DNA of 64,000 nucleotides from Lycorma delicatula. Its lineage: Eukaryota; Arthropoda; Insecta; Hemiptera; Fulgoridae. The notes beneath the pieces are model-generated. The model saw only the letters and a program-made list of their open reading frames with translations, did not search any database and was not told where the DNA came from. The stretch covers positions 148,298,049 to 148,362,048 of the forward strand of contig NC_134460.1 of assembly GCF_047948215.1 (NCBI RefSeq), read 5' to 3'. Positions 39,606 to 45,428 of the stretch are shown here, in pieces. How positions within the stretch are numbered: the first letter of the stretch is position 1; every line of letters begins with the position of its first letter. The position numbers and the translations under genes were made by a program.

Positions 39606-42600
39606 GAGAAGAAATGATGAACAATTATAAAATCTTATTACTTTTCTAAGCAATTATTTTTCAATATACTTACGAATTTTATACCTTAATGGGACTTGAA
39701 ATGATTCCAATGCGGGCGGTTGAACCTGGTGCAGTTGTTTCAAGTTCATCTGAAAGGCCAAAATCATCATCTGGTGCAGCTGCAAGATTGGCTCTTCTAC
39801 CTTTACGGGGTGGAGCCTGAAATTGTTGTTTATTGAGCTCATAAATTTTGTTGAACATGTACTTGCATTAGAATATCAAACAAAGTTAATTTTCATTAGA
39901 AATCCTGAACTTATTCGATAAATAATTCATTTTTATTAGCTACTATTTTTTTTTACTTTTTTTTTTTCACTTCCTTTTGTAAAAATCGAAACACAAACTA
40001 TAACAGCATAACTGACATGAGTGAATAAGGAATTTTTTAAAACACAACTGAAATGGAGTTGTCGTTTTTATAAATATAAATTACATTTAAGATTTAAACA
40101 TAATTAAAGAAAAATTAAATTCTTATAGACATGGATTAAATACAAATAAAATACTTTGTGAAAAGTTTTTTAACCTTAAAAAAATATTAAAATAAAATAC
40201 TGCCAAATGAAATATAAATGACAGAGCTATATGGGCCGATGTCAAATTTAACATCTATTAATAATAATATTATATAGTATTTATTTACCTAGGCTGTATT
40301 CAAAAGACGCATAATTACTATAAATAGCCAGATTACTGCAATGACCCAAAAGGTCTACATGCAGGTCTAAACACACAAAAAAAATCTAGTTGGTACTATA
40401 AACTATATCAAAGATTTGTATATTAAAAATATTGTTATCATTGTTTATATAACAATGTGATTTTGTGTTTTGCTGTATTAAATTTTCGCATTCGGTTTGT
40501 TTTTCATTTCTATTACATCAATCTTATTCCTTTTTGTTTTTATATTCAAATCTTTTAATTTTTGTGTTAGTAAGTTATCATTTTTTGTAATAATAAATTC
40601 ATAATTCTTTTGCCTAATGTTTTTATAACATTTAGGTAATATTGTATTTTTATATCTGGTGTAACCCTCTGATCTAGTAGTTAACTTGTTATCACAAAGT
40701 TCTTTAACAGCTGATTTTTCTAAGTTGAAGGTTCTGAGGTTCAAATCCTAGTAAAAATAGTTGCTTTTACGGATTTTAATACTGGACAATATATACCGGT
40801 GTACTTTGGTGGTTAAAGTTCAAATAACCATATGCCTCAGGAATAATCGGTCTGGACCTGTACAAGACTGCCCCTAATTTACATGTCATGCACATCATCC
40901 TTATCTCATTGAGCCATAAGTGGGTTGATTACTGTTCACTAGGTGAACAGATTGCAACATACATATTAGGAAAAAAAAAATCTTGTATTACTATGACTTT
41001 TTCTAAAATCATTTTTTAATCTCCCATACATGTTATTTAGACTGATAAAAAATATTTTTTTTTTAATGATAAAATTATTTGAATTTTCTTGTATATTTTT
41101 TAAGTTTACTATTACATTAGTATATGAACTGCCCCAAGCTATAATTCCATATCTTATAACCAATTCAAAAAGTGCATACGATAATATTTTAAGTTGACTA
41201 GTTTGTAGAGTGCTTTGTACTTTAGTGAAAATATAGTGTTATTTTAATCGCTCCAGGTGATTTTCTTGTAAACTACACACAATAAAAAAAATTACCTTAA
41301 CAAAAGTTATTCACATTGGAGAAGGACACCTAATGGTGACCTTAGGTATGCCCTTTTAACACGATTTTTTTCAAATGAAATGACCTATTTTTGAACCTAC
41401 CAATGAAAAGAGCAGAAAATTTTATATTGCAATATGTAATCACTCACTCATATAACCTTGGACCTTTTTTTGAAGGTCAATGGCCAACCATCAGAGATAG
41501 GGTATAGAATAGTGTAAAGTCATTTTTATGCTCTTTCCCATAGTTTGCGAGATAAATGACCTATAAATATTCTAGGAATATTTTATGATCTTCAAGAAAG
41601 CGTAATTCATATAACACTATCTTTGATGGTTAGCTGCATAACTTTCAAAAAAGGTCCCCAAGGTCATATGTATGACTATATATTACAACGTAAAATTTTC
41701 TGCTCTTTTCATTGGTGGGGTCAAAAATAGGTCTTTCCATTGGAAAAAAAATCATGTTAACCTTAAAAAACTATCAAAGTCACCATGAGATGTCTCCTTA
41801 CAATCTGAGTATAACTTTTGTTTAGGTGATTTTTTTGTATTGTGTGTATTTTATGACAAAATTGTTTGGGGTGATTAAAATGAAACACCTGTATAATGAA
41901 TGAGTAAGTATTTACATTTATTTATAATATAATGTGCGTGCGCCTTCCATTTTATGTTAGAACAAATATACTCCCAAATACTTTACTTTCCTTAGATATT
42001 ACTTACTATATTTTGTTAATTTGATAGCTTTCAATCCATTCATCTTTGATTTTGAGAATTTTTGAATGAGCATCTAGATGATTCATAAAACCCATATAAT
42101 ATATTTTATTTATAATTACTTGTATCATAACAATTTGTACCTAATTATTATGTATCAATACATAAAAATGCAAAATTGTATCTAACCCATTAGTTTACTT
42201 TTCTTACAAGAATTTACCAATCTTTTTCACTACATAGTATTGCACCATCATCAGCATAAGATACCATTTAACCTTTAATATTTTGGGGAGATTATTAATA
42301 TACAATTTAAATAAAATTGGTTCAAGTACTGTACCCTGCAGAACTTCACATACTATTTCTATTTCTATTACTGAGCATTTTGTATTTCCACCTTCTACTA
42401 CCTGTGTTCTAGTTTCTAAATAATATTTAAATAAGACTTTTGTGATTCTTCTAAAAGCAATCTTTTCCAATTTTTTTAAAAGTTTTTCTTTAAGGTTATT
42501 TCATTACATTAAAAACAAAAAGTGTACACATAATTTTATAAAAGAAAAAAAAATATATATATATATAGATTTTTCTCATAGCTATGTAAACACAGAAAAT

Positions 42601-45330
42601 GGAGTAATACTTATTCTGGTGTTTCTATATCTTAAAAGTAAAACGTAGTAACACACTTTTGAATGGGATTAATGAAGAATAGAATAATAGCTTATTAATT
42701 TGTTTGATCAAATTAGAAAATTATTACTTAAAATATGTCCATCCAGCATTGAGGATTTAATTTTAAGTCAGTTATAGATATAAATAGATTTGGTTTGATA
42801 TGTAACACACAGCAGGGACATAATGTCTTACTTGGCATTATATAGTATTTATTTGTAATAATAGTATTTATAAGAATGTGAAAAAAAAACCATATGAACT
42901 TCATGTTTGCTGATTATTATTTTACAAATAATAATATATTCATTCTACAAATTGTAACAGGCATATTGAAAATCAAAATGAATTTATTTTACTTTATTAA
43001 TAAATTTTTTATAAAACAAAATGTTTGTTGTATTACCTGTTAACCTTCATTCCCCATGTGACCCCTATTCCCTCATATTCATAAATTTGTTTATGTTAAT
43101 GATTGTTATATTCAAATACAATAATCAGCAAACATAAAATTCATATATTATTTTCCAAGTTGCAATTATTATTATTATTATTATGAATACTATATAATAA
43201 AAAAGATCATTTGCGATGGTGTGAAAGTAAGAAAAAAGTATAAATTAAAAAAGATGACAAATGAGACATGAACCACAGACCTCTCAATTATGTGACTGAC
43301 TTTTTTTTAACTGGCTGCTGTGATTGTAAATATACAAATAAGCTCTACTTGCACCATCTGAAAATCTTTAAATGCTGTTTACTCCAAAATGGAATCAAAT
43401 TGGATGCTGCCATTTTGGATTTAAAGTAAGATAACTCCCTCCTGTAAAAGGCCATCAATAAACTCCTTTATAATAAGCTGATCCCTGACCCTTGTTAATG
43501 AAATAAATAAGCATTTTACTGAAAGACTGACCTGTTCATAATAAACTTTGTTACTTTATGTAAAGTAACAAAGTACTTCCAGCATGCAGGTGAAAGGTTA
43601 TTCTACAGATAATATCAATAAGTTACTCAAATAATTTATTTAATAATAAAGGAACTTTATATGAGGCAATAGCCAGGAGAAACTTATATAATGAGTCATT
43701 TGATGATTCAGAAAATGTTAAACTTAAGTTCAGACTTAAAAATTTTTTTGAGGTTTGGCAACCTGATATTAAGCACAACTTAATTTTACTACATATTCAA
43801 GGTCATTAATAAATGACTGCTACTCAAAAAAATAATATACAAAAGTAATCAAATGATTTGGTAGTTTACCTCACTCATATCACAAACAGATTTGCAAGAA
43901 ATACGAAATCTATTTGGTAGAAAATGAAGAATGACCATGGGGTGGCTAATAATTAATCAGGAACAATAATGAAAGAAATCAGCTGACAGTAGAACAGCCT
44001 GGTCTGATAAAAAATAATTAATTCATATTAAATAGAAACAGAAATAAAAAGTTTTAAAAATGAAAACTCCTGGATGATTTAAAACACGGTGAAATGAATA
44101 AAATAAATTGATTTGATCAACTGTAGTGTAATTATCTATTTAATTAACTATTTTTTTTCTTTTTACTGTTAATAGTTTTATAAATCAGTTTAATGCAATG
44201 TATGAGTTTATTACATTGTATTTCATGTCAGTATCATTTTTAATGTTTTACAAAAAATTAATTAACAAACATTCAACATACAAAATATAGTCACTATACT
44301 ACAGTATATTTGTGTTTTTTTGTTTTTTTTTAATATTTTTATAAAATAAAATAACATTGATTGCTAGTGATCATTGATAAGCATACTAGTGTACAGTACT
44401 GCTAACAACATTCTGTTTTGTTTAATAAAATAATAATCCATCCTTAAACATCTCTTTGTGCACATGGTTTTTAATTTAGACACAATTAGCCTTAATAATT
44501 AGCATTAATAATGGTGGAAGAGGTATAAAATTAAATAAAACACAAAACTCAAATTCCATTTCATATTATAAATAAGTTGAAGGCAAGTTCAAGTGCAGTT
44601 ATTTTTCAGCATATTATGAATTACTGGAAAATATAAAATACAGATGTGCAGCAGTTGTACCTGGGGGTTATAAAGTAGTGTTATAAAGTAGTTAGTGGTT
44701 ATAAACAATTTACTCTAAACTGAACAGTTAGCTTATGAAATTTTTTTATGTCTGGAGAGTAACCAAGGTCTGCATCAAGCAATTTTGTATGTTTTATTGT
44801 GTGTATGTAAATAAAAAAAATATATATATATATATTTATTTATTAGTGTATATATATATAAATATTTATTAGTATAAATGAACATACATTCATGATAGCA
44901 TTATTTGATATAAAAACTTCTTATTCTTAAACACTACACAAAATATGTTCAAAACAAATTGCTTCATACAATATATATCAGTTTCTTCAACACGAAACTA
45001 TATACTGTAACACAAAAATATCTCATTGTACATTTTGTAGCGTACGATTTAGTTAATGAGACTTTAGTTATACGACCAATTCAGAAACCAATGATGACAA
45101 TTGCACGCGAAAAATATGTATTACAAATAAAGAAACTAGAATTTAAAGTACAGTGATATAACTATTTTTTATACTGATTAATATCAATCAATCCAATACG
45201 GTCGAAATAGGGTTAGTTAACTTTAACCTCAGAAGCAAAATAAAATAACGCTTCTTCACAAATTAAATAAATCAAATTCATCATCACAACTAAGTACCTT
45301 ATGGCTCGGAGAAAAGCTAACGCTATCCAT
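8312..45330 (-). CDS. IFT43: IFT43, intraflagellar transport protein 43 (8 exons)
   Basis: Coding exons on the minus strand: 45298-45330, 39685-39816, 31723-31799, 25626-25658, 22870-22922, 18036-18108, 13335-13470 and 8312-8413. They total 639 bp, 212 residues plus TAG. All introns are GT-AG and phases match at every junction. Family landmarks are GGWADE at about residue 68, the acidic DIPLIPDLDELQ at 110, LDSDLMKKSAFSTLDD near 149, and the C-terminal WTWDLLFTEVASDLRTEWED from 184. The length is close to the vertebrate protein, about 210 residues. IFT43 belongs to the six-protein IFT-A complex, which drives retrograde transport in cilia and associates with IFT121. In insects, cilia are largely confined to sensory neurons and sperm. 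I inferred the gene by reading splice sites, without alignment software. The order, phases and length together make another identity unlikely. Confidence 0.95.
8655..9140 (+). repeat. Composite repeat, copy C
   Basis: Starts with the terminal motif TATGAATTTCAAATTTGCTG, then a shared AT block (ATACTATATAATAAAAA), a tRNA-like middle (CTTGCCACTGCTGTGACTAT) and the conserved end block GTGGAAGCTGCCATTATGGA to ATCAATAAACTATGTTGTAA. Homologous to 12187-12880, 42892-43495 and, inverted, 11440-11705. The 97-codon ORF inside it is not conserved among copies. Confidence 0.75.
9141..11439. other. IFT43 intron 7, AT-rich, no gene
   Basis: No coding or transposon signature recognised. Contains an (AC)n microsatellite at 11213-11230. 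A minus-strand ORF at 10326-10589 is hydrophobic and His-rich by AT-bias and shows no family resemblance. Confidence 0.55.
11440..11705 (-). repeat. Composite repeat, copy D (inverted)
   Basis: Reverse complement of the family seen at 8655, 12187 and 42892. On the minus strand it reads ATTGAGACTGGAATCC-like tRNA-type sequence, then CCAAAATGGTGCCAAATTTG, AGGGATCCCCTC and GGGCATCAGTAAACCC. It lacks the first half carrying the inverted repeats. Confidence 0.7.
11727..12180 (+). mobile_element. Mariner fragment, same family as 4802-5194
   Basis: Begins with the TIR GAGGTCTGCTCAGAAAATAA and keeps the 5' leader plus the transposase N-terminal helix-turn-helix region in pieces (KILCETFAETFET, about 11940). 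Relative to the MITE it extends further, into the HTH linker (PLIRKAFNFN). It stops abruptly at about 12180, where composite repeat copy A begins, so it was truncated by or with that insertion. Confidence 0.8.
12187..12880 (+). repeat. Composite repeat, copy A
   Basis: The first half (12187-12553) is bounded by inverted repeats: TATATGAACTTTTTGTTTGC at the left and the complement of ATATATGAATTTCATGTTTG at the right. The second half carries a tRNA-like stretch (ACTTAAACACGGATCTTTTG) and the end block AAGTTGGAAGCTGCTGTTTT. The fullest copy of the four. Confidence 0.75.
13335..13470 (-). CDS. IFT43: IFT43 exon 7
   Basis: 136 bp between GTTAACAG and GTATGT. Encodes VVGSKVASFTELDSDLMKKS, then AFSTLDDINLGIISCHLYPE and DDVKE. 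The LD-x-DLMK-x-SAF-x-TLD core is the conserved centre of the family. The longest exon of the gene. Ends in phase 0. Confidence 0.96.
13733..13789 (-). mobile_element. Inverted LINE 3'-end fragment
   Basis: About 55 bp (CCCGTAGGGGGAAGACACCC and flanks) is the reverse complement of the R1-like 3' terminus at 16870-16917. It directly abuts plus-strand coding sequence of an R1-like element. The same arrangement recurs at 48687 and 48945. Confidence 0.7.
13950..14340 (+). pseudogene. R1-like reverse transcriptase, palm fragment
   Basis: Reads FSHRTVSLRDGG then a GCPQGSVFGVPF-like block in shifted frames, and IIAYADDTLLLFEVDSRNEV in the frame 14066-14332. The YADD catalytic box is intact here, unlike at 2800. 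Upstream fingers are deleted. The thumb continues through QKYLGENPKY around 14390. Confidence 0.75.
14352..15050 (+). pseudogene. LINE C-terminal domain with Cys/His motif
   Basis: An open frame of 232 codons, the best preserved coding piece of this element. It contains MRILYKGVNEAIMQGAAPVW (end of RT), then the R1-type C-terminal domain LIPDLGPWVRRRHGEVDYFL, TQFLSGHREFGVYLHRF and a putative zinc motif CFYCGQDDMPEHTFYEC, followed by a basic tail. Between the RT and this domain a segment usually reading YRTVSxEAxxVIAGVxPID is missing. That segment is present in the related fragment at 18245-18520. Stop at 15048-15050. Confidence 0.8.
15051..16333 (+). mobile_element. 3' UTR of the R1-like LINE
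   Basis: GC-rich non-coding tail with T-rich interludes, internal near-duplicates (15190-15300 and 15670-15790) and a terminal A run. The ORFs inside it (for example 15288-15626 and 16009-16275) are unrelated frames over repeated sequence, and I do not count them as genes. Confidence 0.7.
16334..16917 (+). mobile_element. Second R1-like fragment, RT scrap plus 3' terminus
   Basis: Starts just after the poly(A) with GTATTACGCAGACATTTTGC, an RT segment matching 18370-18460, then non-coding sequence ending GGTGGGTGTCTTCCCCCTGT near 16900. That terminus recurs inverted at 13733 and 48687. Confidence 0.65.
16918..17330. repeat. Dispersed repeat with conserved core
   Basis: Contains TTTAGTCAAAATCGGTCCAG then TAGTTCTAGAGATATAAGG, wording that looks like an interspersed repeat, probably the tail of an unidentified retroelement. 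No coding sequence seen. The core resembles that of the region at 22560-22800 in style only. Confidence 0.4.
17331..18035. other. IFT43 intron 6 remainder, no gene
   Basis: AT-rich. Nothing supported. 17400-17530 has a C/T-rich composition faintly like antisense LINE coding sequence but is too short to call. Confidence 0.5.
18036..18108 (-). CDS. IFT43: IFT43 exon 6 (DIPLIPDL motif)
   Basis: 73 bp between a TTTTTTTAG acceptor and GTAAGG. Encodes IPLIPDLDELQDEEMLTQVA then RAPS. The DIP-(I/L)-IPDL-(D/E)-E acidic motif followed by a QVA-x-x-PS run is diagnostic of IFT43. Confidence 0.95.
18245..18520 (+). mobile_element. R1-like RT fragment
   Basis: Matches 14502-14625 (ELNYHTMRILYKDVSEAIML) and continues without the gap into YRTVSQEAVCVIAGVKPIDM (with one frameshift), the RT thumb segment missing from the copy at 14352. 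It is therefore a separate, colinear but very short copy of the same family. Confidence 0.75.
19079..19800 (-). mobile_element. Mariner-like transposase relic
   Basis: Minus-strand pieces: 19533-19727 (SQKVGVCCVISRKRIVGPIF, core of the catalytic domain) and 19201-19482 (SHGLWPPKSPDLTSPDFFLW, the second Asp with the SPDL-x-x-x-DFFLWG box, ending in GGHFQHLL). The plus-strand left end, TACAGAGTGAGCCAAAAGAC at about 19079, looks like a mariner terminus. The transposase 5' half is missing beyond 19725, where a 27-bp hairpin marks the break. Confidence 0.82.
19722..19779. repeat. 27-bp hairpin at transposon break
   Basis: Left arm 19722-19748 and right arm 19753-19779 are complementary over 27 bp with two mismatches (core GGCTGTTTACATAGCCAC) and a 4-nt spacer TAAG. 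The left arm is antisense transposase sequence. The right arm has no counterpart in the reading frame. Confidence 0.85.
19960..20830 (+). mobile_element. Tc1-like transposase relic
   Basis: Plus strand. VMFSDESHFYIGQRNGHMIE (20357 on) holds the first catalytic Asp of a Tc1-type transposase. SVKNPQKKMFGVVSHLKAF and then PWPGNSPELNPVEKLLTI (about 20700) hold the remaining catalytic site, with SPELNP in place of SPDLNPIE. Several frameshifts. No terminal repeats found. An (ATA)n tract at about 19935-19957 lies at its left edge. Confidence 0.78.
20831..22555. other. IFT43 intron 5, AT-rich, no gene
   Basis: Nothing coding recognised. (AC)n microsatellite with interruptions at 21602-21655. A short extra repeat of CTTATGTCTTATG occurs near 20925. 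Confidence 0.5.
22560..22805. repeat. Interspersed repeat, unclassified
   Basis: Contains CAACATCCTACGGCTAATTG, GAGTTATGCGAGACACATAT and GGAAGTAAAAAAGTG. The composition and wording look like a high-copy insect interspersed repeat. No ORF. Family not identified from sequence alone. Confidence 0.4.
22870..22922 (-). CDS. IFT43: IFT43 exon 5
   Basis: 53 bp between ATTTTACAG and GTATGT. Encodes ERFQQTPDPAPKLESDD, a proline-rich linker leading into the acidic motif. Ends in phase 1, and the split Asp codon is completed by exon 6. Confidence 0.88.
23185..23362 (-). repeat. tRNA-derived SINE (family 1)
   Basis: The minus strand reads a tRNA-like head: A-box-like TGGTGTAGTGGTAGCATC and B-box-like GGTTCTGGGTCCAAGTCC about 35 nt later, then a non-tRNA body. 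The anticodon arm is not convincing and no mature tRNA can be folded, so it is a SINE or SINE relic rather than a tRNA gene. Confidence 0.65.
23896..24178 (-). repeat. tRNA-derived SINE (family 2), copy 1
   Basis: On the minus strand it begins CCAACCCACCGGGTTGGTC (itself a small hairpin), then TAGTGGTTAACGCGTC (A box) and GCGTTCAAGTCCTAGTAAAG (B box). The body ends near GGTAGTTACCGG. It includes an 18-bp perfect palindrome CCAAATCAGCTGATTTGG at 24121-24138. A second copy in plus orientation is at 40660-40930. Confidence 0.8.
24300..25625. other. IFT43 intron 4 remainder, no gene
   Basis: AT-rich with AATAAATAAATA-like runs (24300-24620). Slightly less AT-rich at 24640-24780 without recognisable content. 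Confidence 0.5.
25626..25658 (-). CDS. IFT43: IFT43 exon 4 (33-bp micro-exon)
   Basis: 33 bp between a TTTTTTTAG acceptor and a GTAAG donor. Adds KSRRSSTNLIEQ using split codons on each side (phase 2 in, phase 2 out). Found only by phase bookkeeping between exons 3 and 5. Confidence 0.85.
25781..25825. repeat. Perfect 22-bp hairpin, 1-nt spacer
   Basis: Arms 25781-25802 (GCTTTTATGTTTGTCCTTCA plus GT) and 25804-25825 are exact complements around a single A. It lies in IFT43 intron 3, about 120 bp from the micro-exon acceptor, in otherwise unremarkable DNA. Confidence 0.9.
25830..26925. other. IFT43 intron 3, no gene
   Basis: 26176-26700 has mixed composition and ORFs on both strands (80 and 118 codons) that show no motif and look like a decayed interspersed repeat. 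Confidence 0.4.
26930..27242 (+). mobile_element. LINE RT C-terminal fragment (left part)
   Basis: Reads AKFLGVILLDCVISLNDLIN then FICNKI and HLNKMLHLSF, parallel to AKFLGNLLYDKFSWDDEIDF and VCNKIKPYCFALKRLNKTLI at 47440-47570. It is the same LINE family. A PIF/Harbinger element interrupts it exactly at 27240, and homology resumes after 28950. Confidence 0.75.
27243..28946 (-). mobile_element. PIF/Harbinger-type transposon relic
   Basis: Inverted ends GGGTCAGTTTATATGATATG (27243 on) and, on the other strand, GGGTCAGTTCACATGATACG (28946 down) are flanked by the trinucleotide TAA at 27240-27242 and 28947-28949. That is the 3-bp target duplication typical of PIF/Harbinger. The minus strand near 28480-28100 carries a worn Myb/SANT-like ORF (REILIVLNEGFQAVEQQMPT, KLTGNQQFKMVLSGVTKKLR), the usual second gene of such elements. 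No DDE transposase frame survives. Confidence 0.8.
28950..29345 (+). mobile_element. LINE C-terminal fragment (right part)
   Basis: 29165-29345 aligns by eye to the C-terminal tail of the LINE at 47905-48095 (KVLIMLPLQFLIKY and FQPVYLNI versus RALLGFHCHF and FQPIYLKY). It continues the fragment at 26930-27242 across the Harbinger insertion. Confidence 0.65.
29510..30886 (-). mobile_element. Mariner-like element, TA-flanked
   Basis: Inverted termini: CAGGATGAGCAGCATAAAAC at 29510 and, inverted, CAGGGTGAGCAACATAAAAT ending at 30886, both next to TA. A minus-strand transposase relic runs from MPYSIQEKIAIVEAYIRSGS (30690) through YFMSDMAWFHLSGHINLRNT (first catalytic Asp region, 30245) to FFQQDEAMCHTS (QQD-x-A-x-x-HT box, second Asp). 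Broken by frameshifts, with a missing 3' quarter. Confidence 0.88.
31723..31799 (-). CDS. IFT43: IFT43 exon 3 (GGWADE motif)
   Basis: 77 bp between TGTTGCAG and GTACGT. Encodes LPADAPPKSRKTGGWADEMS and ends in phase 2. The GGWA core preceded by K-x(0,3)-LP is one of the best conserved features of the family. Confidence 0.95.
31964..33174 (+). mobile_element. Mariner (irritans-like) relic
   Basis: Termini contain AGTCAAATATAAAC at 31971 and its complement GTTTATATTTGACT at 33153-33166, each close to a TA. The plus-strand transposase survives in fragments: VTCDESQVHHY (first Asp, 32578), YSPDLLFYYLF (third Asp, 32888) and IWEKCIELQGDYAEK at the C-terminus (near 33080). Multiple frameshifts. 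It lies immediately upstream, in genomic order, of the head-to-head mariner pair. Confidence 0.8.
33674..33848 (-). mobile_element. Internally deleted mariner copy, inverted
   Basis: About 175 bp whose minus-strand sequence starts CTACAAAGTAATCAGGGACT and ends GAACGACCTTCATAG. Both ends match the ends of the fuller mariner at 37741-38999, with everything in between, including the transposase, deleted. Orientation is opposite, so the two copies face away from the piggyBac-like element between them. Confidence 0.65.
34436..34627 (-). pseudogene. Unidentified coding-like fragment
   Basis: 63 codons, MDAFKLFEIIQGMESSWEFA then PELMWDWPLQQTTQRISAFR, with unusually protein-like composition for this AT-rich region and two Trp in WDW order. 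I do not recognise the family. It lies inside the piggyBac-like element, so it may be captured host sequence or a piece of transposon protein. No splice sites are obvious. Confidence 0.3.
35172..35212. repeat. 19-bp perfect hairpin beside RTE 3' end
   Basis: Arms 35172-35190 (ACAAATTAAAAAATAAATT) and 35194-35212 are exact complements with spacer AAG. AT-only composition lowers its significance. It sits 20 bp from the LINE poly(A) tract. Confidence 0.6.
35231..37533 (-). mobile_element. RTE-type LINE, 5'-truncated
   Basis: Minus strand from 37533 down. Endonuclease end (TARYQIDYIMVKQRF, then ADIDSDHNLLIMKCRL with the SDH catalytic box), linker (KPWVSDDIL; NKDGTPIYNTKDKVDRWVEY), RT fingers (VIVMIPKKAGADKCEEYRTI), LGEDQFDFRKSIGTREAILG and FIDLEKAFNNVDLNKMF. 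The FADD region is lost around 36000. C-terminal words are SVALYGSETWTI and RRKKLCRLATFGICK. It ends with a 3' tail complementary to ATTCTTCAGTCATTTGACTG and a 12-nt A tract. Stops and frameshifts throughout. The 5' end is truncated inside the endonuclease, typical of target-primed insertion. Confidence 0.88.
37741..38999 (+). mobile_element. Mariner (irritans-like) relic, near full length
   Basis: Starts CTACAAAAAAGTTCACGG and ends CAACAACTTTCATAG (imperfect TIRs). A start codon context, GTACCATGGAAAAACAG, at 37883 opens a frame reading MEKQQGEIRYYFLKDVKPTK. Further on, HHSEPKSKYEEYGMETSVF, SAGKTILLVFWYFKDPIFFY, FLHDNTCLHTRKMIWE (second Asp in LLHDN-x-x-x-HT) and a worn YSPDLA-type site (about 38745) can be read across frameshifts. 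Dead. Confidence 0.85.
39000..39684. other. IFT43 intron 2 edge, no gene
   Basis: AT-rich. Carries an (ATA)n microsatellite at 39574-39605 just before exon 2. Confidence 0.5.
39685..39816 (-). CDS. IFT43: IFT43 exon 2
   Basis: 132 bp, 44 codons, between acceptor CAATTTCAG and donor GTATAA. Encodes APPRKGRRANLAAAPDDDFG and continues to ISSPIK. A basic patch is followed by an acidic, Ser/Thr-rich linker, matching the basic KMGRRA-like N-terminal region of IFT43 proteins. Phase 0 on both sides. Confidence 0.9.
39817..40655. other. IFT43 intron 1 edge, no gene
   Basis: AT-rich, no recognisable features. A Lys/Asn-rich minus-strand ORF at 40478-40744 is an AT-bias product. Confidence 0.5.
40660..40930 (+). 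repeat. tRNA-derived SINE (family 2), copy 2
   Basis: Plus-strand copy of the SINE at 23896-24178. A-box region CTGATCTAGTAGTTAAC, B box GAGGTTCAAATCCTAGTA, then the shared body (TACTTTGGTGGTTAAAGTTC; AGGAATAATCGGTCTGGACC; GTACAAGACTGCCCC; CATCATCCTTATCTCATTGA). Colinear with copy 1 and about a quarter diverged by eye. Confidence 0.78.
40966..42480 (-). mobile_element. Non-LTR retrotransposon fragment (RT)
   Basis: Minus strand. 42470-42204 encodes CEVLQGTVLEPILFKLYINN then LPKILK (RT block GVPQGTVLGPILF-x-LYINDLP, with G to E and G to C changes), followed by the ruined YADD area. 42150-41950 gives MGFMNHLDAHSKILKIKDEW (RT thumb side) and KVKYLGVYL. After a fold-back insertion, 41163-40966 gives YGIIAWGSSYTNVIVNLKNI (C-terminal block FEYGI-x-x-WG). 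Clade uncertain (Jockey/CR1-like). Confidence 0.7.
41234..41891. mobile_element. Fold-back (long-TIR) DNA element
   Basis: Two arms of about 300 bp (41234-41525 and 41595-41891) are inverted copies: for example CCAATGAAAAGAGCAGAAAA at 41401 recurs complemented as TTTTCTGCTCTTTTCATTGG at 41697. The ends read TATAGTGTTATTTTAATCGC and, inverted, TACAGGTGTTTCATTTTAAT beside TA. No transposase. It splits the LINE at 40966-42480. Confidence 0.82.
42892..43495 (+). repeat. Composite repeat, copy B
   Basis: The first half is bounded by CATATGAACTTCATGTTTGC and the complement of TATGAATTTTATGTTTGCTG. Next come a triplet run (TTATTATTATTA), the tRNA-like stretch GAGACATGAACCACAGACCT, and the end block ATTGGATGCTGCCATTTTGG to CATCAATAAACTCC. 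Same family as 8655, 12187 and 11440. Confidence 0.75.
43545..43574. repeat. Perfect 14-bp hairpin, 2-nt spacer
   Basis: ACTTTGTTACTTTA (43545-43558), spacer TG, exact complement 43561-43574. Just downstream of composite repeat B. Confidence 0.75.
43600..45297. other. IFT43 intron 1, no supported gene
   Basis: 43650-43800 on the plus strand reads GTLYEAIARRNLYNESFDDS then ENVKLKFRLKNFFEVWQPDI, protein-like but unidentified and without flanking splice sites I could accept. The rest is AT-rich, with a (TA)n tract around 44818-44870. Confidence 0.4.
45298..45330 (-). CDS. IFT43: IFT43 exon 1 (start codon)
   Basis: ATG at 45330 on the minus strand, encoding MDSVSFSPSHK (11 codons), then donor GTACTT, phase 0. 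No other ATG lies in frame between it and the exon-2 acceptor. The upstream DNA on the minus strand is AT-rich for about 100 bp and then becomes a hAT-type MITE. The exon is small, and its assignment rests on the clean donor and frame continuity with exon 2; it is less certain than exons 3-8. Confidence 0.75.
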
Positions 45331-45428
45331 TAAAATTTTTTTTTATTTATTAAATCCCTTTGCAAAATAAAACTAATTCTACAACACTGCAAGGATTAAT
45401 AATCATTACGGACAACTGAAGTAAACAC
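45331..45428 (-). promoter_or_regulatory. IFT43: IFT43 upstream region, probable 5' UTR/core promoter
   Basis: The only non-repeat DNA between the start codon and the hAT-type MITE, 98 bp. No clear TATA box or X-box (the RFX site common in cilia genes) was recognised by eye. If transcription starts further upstream it must start in or beyond the MITE. Confidence 0.3.
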
